DNA of 9,372 nucleotides from a bacterium (lineage in GTDB: Bacteria > Cyanobacteriota > Vampirovibrionia > Gastranaerophilales > Gastranaerophilaceae), in contig JAFXYU010000168.1 in assembly GCA_017541565.1 (NCBI GenBank), positions 1 to 9,372 on the forward strand, read 5' to 3'. The translations under genes and the position numbers were made by a program. This document shows, one piece after another, positions 6,397 to 9,372 of the stretch. Under the pieces are notes generated by a model, which had not been told where the DNA came from, ran no database searches, and saw only the letters and a list, made by a program, of their open reading frames with translations. How positions within the stretch are numbered: the first letter of the stretch is position 1; every line of letters starts with the position of its first letter.

Positions 6397-6557
6397 GAAC
6401 TCCCAACTGCAGAGCAGTTCAGAGTTCGAGCGGATTTTGGCAAGGCTGAAGCGAGCGTAAGCGAGTGAAACGCCGTCCCAGTGAGGAAACTGTAATGAGT
6501 GACTATTTCTTGTGAGAGAAATTAAACGAATGAAAGTTTACGAACTGCCAATAATCC
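6397..6557. ncRNA. Structured, gene-free element between the tRNA-end repeats (candidate RNA or mobile remnant)
   Basis: No credible ORF, but dense secondary structure. First, a hairpin at 6397-6427: GAACTC/GAGTTC, a 2x2 internal loop, AACTGC/GCAGTT and triloop AGA. Next, a domain closed by an 11-bp stem with one bulged base: 6432-6442 (GGATTTTGGCA) with 6546-6557 (TGCCAATAATCC). Inside are small hairpins: GCG/CGC (6461-6473), CAGT/ACTG (6479-6492), ATTTCT/AGAAAT (6505-6522) and, directly abutting, TAAAC/GTTTA (6523-6540). Their loops are purine-rich and alike (AGTGAAA, GAGGAA, TGTGAG, GAATGAAA), with another GAGTGA at 6496-6501. I see no clear promoter in front of it and the tRNA terminator precedes it, so expression is unproven. 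It does not fit a tRNA, tmRNA or any riboswitch I know. Which strand is functional, if any, is unknown. Confidence 0.5.
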
Positions 6558-6562
6558 AAGAC

Positions 6563-6578
6563 AATCTCCTAACCTCCA
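6563..6578 (+). repeat. Direct repeat copy 2 of the tRNA-Ala 3' end
   Basis: Exact 16-bp copy of 6321-6336, followed by AAAAATAG rather than CCATAAAA, so the CCA is not included. It is not attached to a foldable tRNA body: the sequence upstream forms other hairpins. It therefore looks like a displaced tRNA end rather than a second tRNA gene. Confidence 0.8.
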
Positions 6579-6620
6579 AAAATAGACCGACGACATTTGT
6601 TATCGGTCTATTTTTTTTTT
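6578..6620 (+). terminator. Second terminator behind the repeated tRNA end
   Basis: AAAAATAGACCGA (6578-6590) pairs with TCGGTCTATTTTT (6603-6615), 13 bp, then a C/A mismatch, GAC/GTT and loop ATTT; a run of ten T follows (6611-6620). It is a strong rho-independent terminator. The apex is identical to that of the tRNA terminator while the stem differs in sequence. Confidence 0.88.
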
Positions 6621-6700
6621 GTATCAGGGATTTTGATATAAAGTTGTAACTTCTTTTGCGCTTTTTACTCGTTCTTTGCACTAAGCATTCAAAAATTATT

Positions 6701-6719
6701 GTTGGGTTCAAAACCCAAC
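6701..6719. repeat. REP-like palindrome GTTGGGTT-CAA-AACCCAAC
   Basis: An 8-bp perfect inverted repeat with a 3-nt loop. On the - strand, with flanks, it reads TTGTAGGTTGGGTT then TTGAACCCAACAA, the general form of short 'GTAGGTTGGGTT...AACCCAACA' intergenic palindromes I recall from cyanobacteria and other bacteria (from memory, not searched). There is no T-run, so a terminator role is unlikely. Confidence 0.5.
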
Positions 6720-6762
6720 CTACAAACTATTTTACCATAATTAATTGTTAATTTATCGTTCG

Positions 6763-6768
6763 TATAAT
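6763..6768 (+). promoter_or_regulatory. Putative -10 box of the matrixin-like gene
   Basis: A perfect TATAAT lies 11 nt before the ATG, predicting a leader of only about 5 nt. No good -35 is seen at 16-18 nt. In such AT-rich sequence a chance match is quite possible. Confidence 0.4.
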
Positions 6769-6779
6769 ACAATAGGAAA

Positions 6780-7418
6780 ATGGATAATTATTTAAACTTA
6801 TGTAACGGAGCAAAGTGGCCATTAAGGCTTATGCCAATAAGTGTTTATATTGGTTATTATCATTTATACGATATAGTAGCATCTTCTAATGTTATGGCAT
6901 GTCAAGATGCAGTGTGTTCTGCTTTTGGAGAATGGCAAAGAATAACACAAAATAAAATTGCATTTAATATATTGAAAAATGGTGGGAATAATTTGTATTC
7001 TTCACAAATAAATGTAATCTTCAGGAAAAATAGTAATGATATAAAAGGCAAAACTTCCTTAGATATTGATAACAAAAAACAAATTTTTGGTGCAGAAATA
7101 GAGATTGATTTACCGGCAAATTATATAAGCATAGACAAGCTGTATTTCGTTGCTCTATGTGAAATCGGTAAGAGTTTAGGTTTAGCAAATTCCGATGTTC
7201 CGGAAGATGTTACTTACTATCCTTATCGATTTGTTACAAAAACCCCTTCTCAGAGAGATATAAATACAATTAACCTCCTATACGACATTACAAAAACTTC
7301 TACACATTCACCAAATGTACAGACTACTGTATCACAGAGGAATATGTTAAATGAACTAGATAATATTGCAGAATTAAAAATGAATCTTTTTAATATTAAC
7401 TTCAAAAATAAAAAATAA
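6780..7418 (+). CDS. Matrixin-like (M10-type) protein with destroyed zinc site, probable pseudoprotease
   Basis: A 212-residue protein with no signal peptide. Its layout follows bacterial matrixin-type metalloprotease domains: an opening WPLRLMPISVYI (13-24), a helix ACQDAVCSAFGEWQRIT (40-56), a strand INVIFRK, GAEIEIDL, then the helix that normally carries HExxHxxGxxHS, and finally TPSQRDINTINLLYDI (155-170), as in the family's last helix. The zinc helix reads CEIGKSLGLANS (127-138): Cys127, Lys131 and Asn137 sit where the three zinc-binding His belong, while Glu128 and the Gly/Leu framework remain. The Met-turn position also appears changed (DVTYYP, 143-148). The frame is intact, so this looks like a maintained inactive homologue, perhaps a binding protein, rather than a decaying gene. 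It lies in an AT-rich island and converges on the TPR gene with 11 nt between stops. AGGA lies only 2 nt before the ATG. Confidence 0.72.
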   Translation: MDNYLNLCNGAKWPLRLMPISVYIGYYHLYDIVASSNVMACQDAVCSAFGEWQRITQNKIAFNILKNGGNNLYSSQINVIFRKNSNDIKGKTSLDIDNKKQIFGAEIEIDLPANYISIDKLYFVALCEIGKSLGLANSDVPEDVTYYPYRFVTKTPSQRDINTINLLYDITKTSTHSPNVQTTVSQRNMLNELDNIAELKMNLFNINFKNKK

Positions 7419-7429
7419 TATAGATTACA

Positions 7430-8536
7430 TTAATTATTTTTGTGAAAGAAAGATTTTATTTTACCAACAAAAGTATTTTGCTGTATTTTATTCTTAAAAT
7501 CAAGAAGTATTTCTTCTTTTGGAGCAATTTTTAAACCTTTATTTATATATTTCAATGCTTTGTTATATTTTTTCATAGTACATAAAATATCAGCAATACC
7601 TGTATATCCATATATATCATTCGGCTCATGTTTTATTTTATATTCACAATCTTTTATAGCACCTTCAAAATCTTGTAAATCTTTTTTTATGGCTGCTCTC
7701 CATAAATAACAATAATAATTATTACAATTTAGTTCAATAGCTTTATTAATATCATTCATTGCTTGTTCAATATTACCGATTGCTTGATATGCAACAGCTC
7801 TATTCGCATGATATTCAGATTGTACTCCTTGAGGATATAACTCAATTGCCTTATTGTAGTATTCTATTGCTTCCTGAAATTGTTGTCTACATGCATATAT
7901 TTTGCCTATGCTCCAATATGCATCTGGAAATTGATTATCAAGTTCGATTGCTTTATTAAATGCTAATATTGCATTCTCAAATTCTTTTTTAATACTAAAT
8001 ACAGTACCTAACTCCCAATGAAAATATGGATCTTCTGGCTCACTTTCTACTGCTTTTTTGATTGTTTCTAATGCAATATTATAATTACCATATTTACATT
8101 CAACATTACCTATAACACTAAGTGCTTTTGCTTGGTTGGGATATATAGATAATATGTAATTTGCATCTTGTAGAGCTTTTTCATAATCTTGTTCAAAGTA
8201 ATAACAATCACACCTTCCTCCTAATGCTAATAAAAATTCTTTATCATATTCAAGTGCTTGGGTAAAAAGTCTTATAGCACCCTTTTTGTCATCAAGTTTC
8301 CATAAAATAAATCCCTTTAATGTTAAGTTTAATTCATTAGGAGAAATTTCTATTGATTTATTCACATCAATAAGTGCCAAAGTTTGCTGTTCTAAATAAT
8401 GTTCTGCATAGGCTTTTTCATAATATGCTTGTGCATTTCTTGGATTATCTATTATTTCTCTGTTACACAAGTCTATAACTTCATCAGCTCTATCTTCTTC
8501 TTTTAATTTTTCAACAAGTTCTTCAAAATCATCCAT
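7430..8536 (-). CDS. Tetratricopeptide (TPR) repeat protein
   Basis: A 368-residue protein, almost wholly about nine to ten 34-residue TPR units in tandem from near residue 1 to about 345. Typical units are PYFHWELGTVFSIKKEF, PDAYWSIGKIYACRQQF and IYGYTGIADILCTMKKY, each followed by a helix of the form ENAILAFNKAIELD. A basic tail (GKIKSFFHKNN) follows. It has no signal peptide or membrane segment, so it is cytoplasmic. TPR arrays are protein-binding scaffolds; the partner is unknown. The start is ATG at 8534-8536 with no Shine-Dalgarno sequence. Base composition is very low in G+C (13 of 60 in 7561-7620). It converges on the pseudo-matrixin gene with an 11-nt gap and no hairpin terminator. 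It could work with that gene, but they are on opposite strands, so this is only proximity. Confidence 0.92.
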   Translation of the reverse strand: MDDFEELVEKLKEEDRADEVIDLCNREIIDNPRNAQAYYEKAYAEHYLEQQTLALIDVNKSIEISPNELNLTLKGFILWKLDDKKGAIRLFTQALEYDKEFLLALGGRCDCYYFEQDYEKALQDANYILSIYPNQAKALSVIGNVECKYGNYNIALETIKKAVESEPEDPYFHWELGTVFSIKKEFENAILAFNKAIELDNQFPDAYWSIGKIYACRQQFQEAIEYYNKAIELYPQGVQSEYHANRAVAYQAIGNIEQAMNDINKAIELNCNNYYCYLWRAAIKKDLQDFEGAIKDCEYKIKHEPNDIYGYTGIADILCTMKKYNKALKYINKGLKIAPKEEILLDFKNKIQQNTFVGKIKSFFHKNN

Positions 8537-8542
8537 AAAATA

Positions 8543-8548
8543 ATTATA
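8543..8548 (-). promoter_or_regulatory. Putative -10 box of the TPR gene, leaderless spacing
   Basis: On the - strand a perfect TATAAT (8548-8543) is followed by TATTTT and then ATG, the same 6-nt spacing as at 6092-6097. No Shine-Dalgarno is possible between them. There is no clear -35, and the AT-rich context weakens the case. Confidence 0.45.
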
Positions 8549-8630
8549 ATAAATTTATTGAAATAAATAAACTTTTTTGCATATTTACTTTCTGTTTCAC
8601 TTGAAAAATAATTTCATTCCAAAGGGGTAA

Positions 8631-8665
8631 ATAAAAACGGGGGGCGGAATTTTCCGCCCCCGTTT
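8631..8665 (-). terminator. Terminator of the downstream-strand surface-protein gene
   Basis: The stem pairs 8635-8649 (AAACGGGGGGCGGAA) with 8652-8665 (TTCCGCCCCCGTTT), with one bulged G and loop TT. Read on the - strand it ends in TTTTTAT, 25 nt beyond the stop at 8691, so it belongs to that gene and insulates the TPR gene from it. Confidence 0.88.
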
Positions 8666-8690
8666 CTATTGTCATATTCAACTTACAAAC

Positions 8691-9372
8691 TTATGCGTAC
8701 TGAACAGTTGTGTAGCATGCAATCAAAGATTCAATATTCTCTGCTTGAGCCTCAAACGCTTCATATACGCTTGTATATTCCGTATTTGCCGCAAACCAAT
8801 CCGCAACTTCTTCTTTGATATAAGAAATTCTCAAACCGAGTTCATAATCATTATCATCATTTGTTGCAAATTTTTCTATTCTGCCGTTACCGTACATGCC
8901 TGCAGTTCCGAACGTTTCGCCCTCTTTAAAGAATGATACTATTTGAACCGTGCCGTCAACAGTGCCGGAAGAATCTGCAATGTCATAGAAAACATCTGTA
9001 TCAAGTGAATTATTAATAACATGCAAACTCGTGTTATCCGAAACAATCATGTTATCCCCGCTCTTTTTAATATCAAAGAAGAAGGTCAAATCACTCTTAT
9101 TTGCATTAAATTTGATTGCATCTTCAGGACTCGGCGGCTGTTTAAGACCAATTTTGTCCAACAATTCAATATTATCGTATATTGTAAGGTTTGTATCTTT
9201 CGTGAAGGATTTTACATTGTAAGTCGTATTACCCGCTAATGAAAAATATGAGTCATCCCCGCCTGTATATGTAATGGAATCTTTGCGGAACAAATCTCTG
9301 AGGTCATAATCGTCCATTGCATCCATCATATACACAATATCATTTTTTGTACTTGTCGTTACCGTAGTATCT
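8691..9372 (-). CDS. C-terminal part of a probable large surface/repeat protein (5' end outside window)
   Basis: The frame is open to the window edge (the codons before the GTG at 9333-9335 read DTTVTTSTKNDI without a stop), so this is the last 226 residues of a longer protein and that GTG is not the start. It is acidic and rich in Asp, Thr, Asn and Ser, with strand-like units such as ITYTGGDDSYFSLAGNTTYNV and NLTIYDNIELLD. The GGDD segment and strand repeats recall RTX/haemolysin-type or bacterial adhesin proteins, but the nonapeptide repeat is not seen here. The end (EVADWFAANTEYTSVYEAFEAQAENIESLIACYT) is helical and could be a C-terminal secretion or anchoring region (inference). Base composition returns to 48% G+C in 8881-8940. 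Extracellular location is likely but unproven. Confidence 0.75.
   Translation of the reverse strand, partial: DTTVTTSTKNDIVYMMDAMDDYDLRDLFRKDSITYTGGDDSYFSLAGNTTYNVKSFTKDTNLTIYDNIELLDKIGLKQPPSPEDAIKFNANKSDLTFFFDIKKSGDNMIVSDNTSLHVINNSLDTDVFYDIADSSGTVDGTVQIVSFFKEGETFGTAGMYGNGRIEKFATNDDNDYELGLRISYIKEEVADWFAANTEYTSVYEAFEAQAENIESLIACYTTVQYA

Larger units (their letters stand above)
6621..6779. other. AT-rich intergenic stretch, no gene seen
   Basis: Together with 6340-6620 this completes a gene-free gap of about 440 nt. It holds small dyads (ATCA/TGAT near 6623-6637 and AAGTT/AACTT near 6642-6653), a pyrimidine-rich tract to about 6684, the GTTGGGTT palindrome at 6701-6719 and the putative -10 box of the next gene. 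No ORF, RNA or att copy was found. Confidence 0.5.

Noticed and set aside
6461..6540. CRISPR-like array suggested by GAGTGA motifs every 15-18 nt
   Set aside because: The repeats are too short and inexact, with no spacers of usual length and no cas genes; hairpin loops explain the pattern better.
6388..6580. Second, degenerate tRNA gene ending in AATCTCCTAACCTCCA
   Set aside because: Only the 3' end matches a tRNA. The preceding sequence forms other hairpins (6397-6427, 6432-6557), and no acceptor, D or anticodon arm can be built.
7419..7429. Terminator between the convergent matrixin-like and TPR genes
   Set aside because: Only 11 nt separate the stops, with no inverted repeat.
8580..8690. 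Third att-like copy of the tRNA end marking the right edge of the AT-rich island
   Set aside because: I looked for AATCTCCTAACCTCC or its complement here and found none; the island's right boundary is defined by composition only.

Overview
The window looks like chromosomal DNA from a moderately AT-rich bacterium with cyanobacterial affinities, most likely a non-photosynthetic relative of the Gastranaerophilales/Melainabacteria (Vampirovibrionia) type. The clues are a 50-residue ribosomal protein L34 of cyanobacterial flavour, a class III prepilin start (MKKGFTLAEVLITLGIIG) of a kind abundant in that group, and a histidine kinase C-terminus whose G2-box region (GLGLYLSRQIIESHGGKIW) resembles cyanobacterial sensor kinases. 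The assignment is inferred from sequence style and was not tested by a search.

Left part (1-2173, + strand): a three-gene, translationally coupled operon. The C-terminal end of a sensor histidine kinase overlaps a NarL/FixJ-type response regulator by 4 nt. The regulator in turn overlaps by 1 nt an unrecognised 412-residue protein with propeller-like segments and a charged coiled-coil tail. It meets proC (pyrroline-5-carboxylate reductase, - strand) stop codon to stop codon, with no spacer and no visible terminator.

Middle part (2987-6120): divergent from proC is a stand-alone rpmH (L34), too short for routine ORF lists, closed by a perfect 17-bp terminator. Next come a type IV pilin-like protein and a secreted SIMPL-domain (DUF541) protein, 37 nt apart and probably co-transcribed. 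A two-way terminator separates them from a convergent, secreted, unrecognised protein. That protein starts at a GTG exactly 6 nt after a near-consensus extended -10 box, so its mRNA is probably leaderless.

Right part (6202-9372): a tRNA-Ala(TGC) gene with promoter, encoded CCA and terminator. The last 16 nt before CC are repeated exactly 242 bp downstream, followed by a second terminator hairpin that keeps the first one's loop but not its stem. Between the copies lies a gene-free, highly structured stretch: a 31-nt hairpin, then a 126-nt multibranched domain closed by an 11-bp stem and lined with small hairpins whose loops repeat GAGTGAA-like sequences. This is the most unusual object in the window and could be a small tRNA-targeting element, a remnant of a larger one, or an undescribed RNA. 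Beyond it lies an AT-rich island (about 6621-8580; 22% G+C in two 60-nt lines counted, against 43% and 48% in lines from flanking genes). It carries a matrixin-like protein that has lost all three zinc-binding histidines and, convergent to it, a protein made almost wholly of TPR repeats. The window ends in the C-terminal part of a probable large surface or repeat protein on the - strand, with its own terminator.
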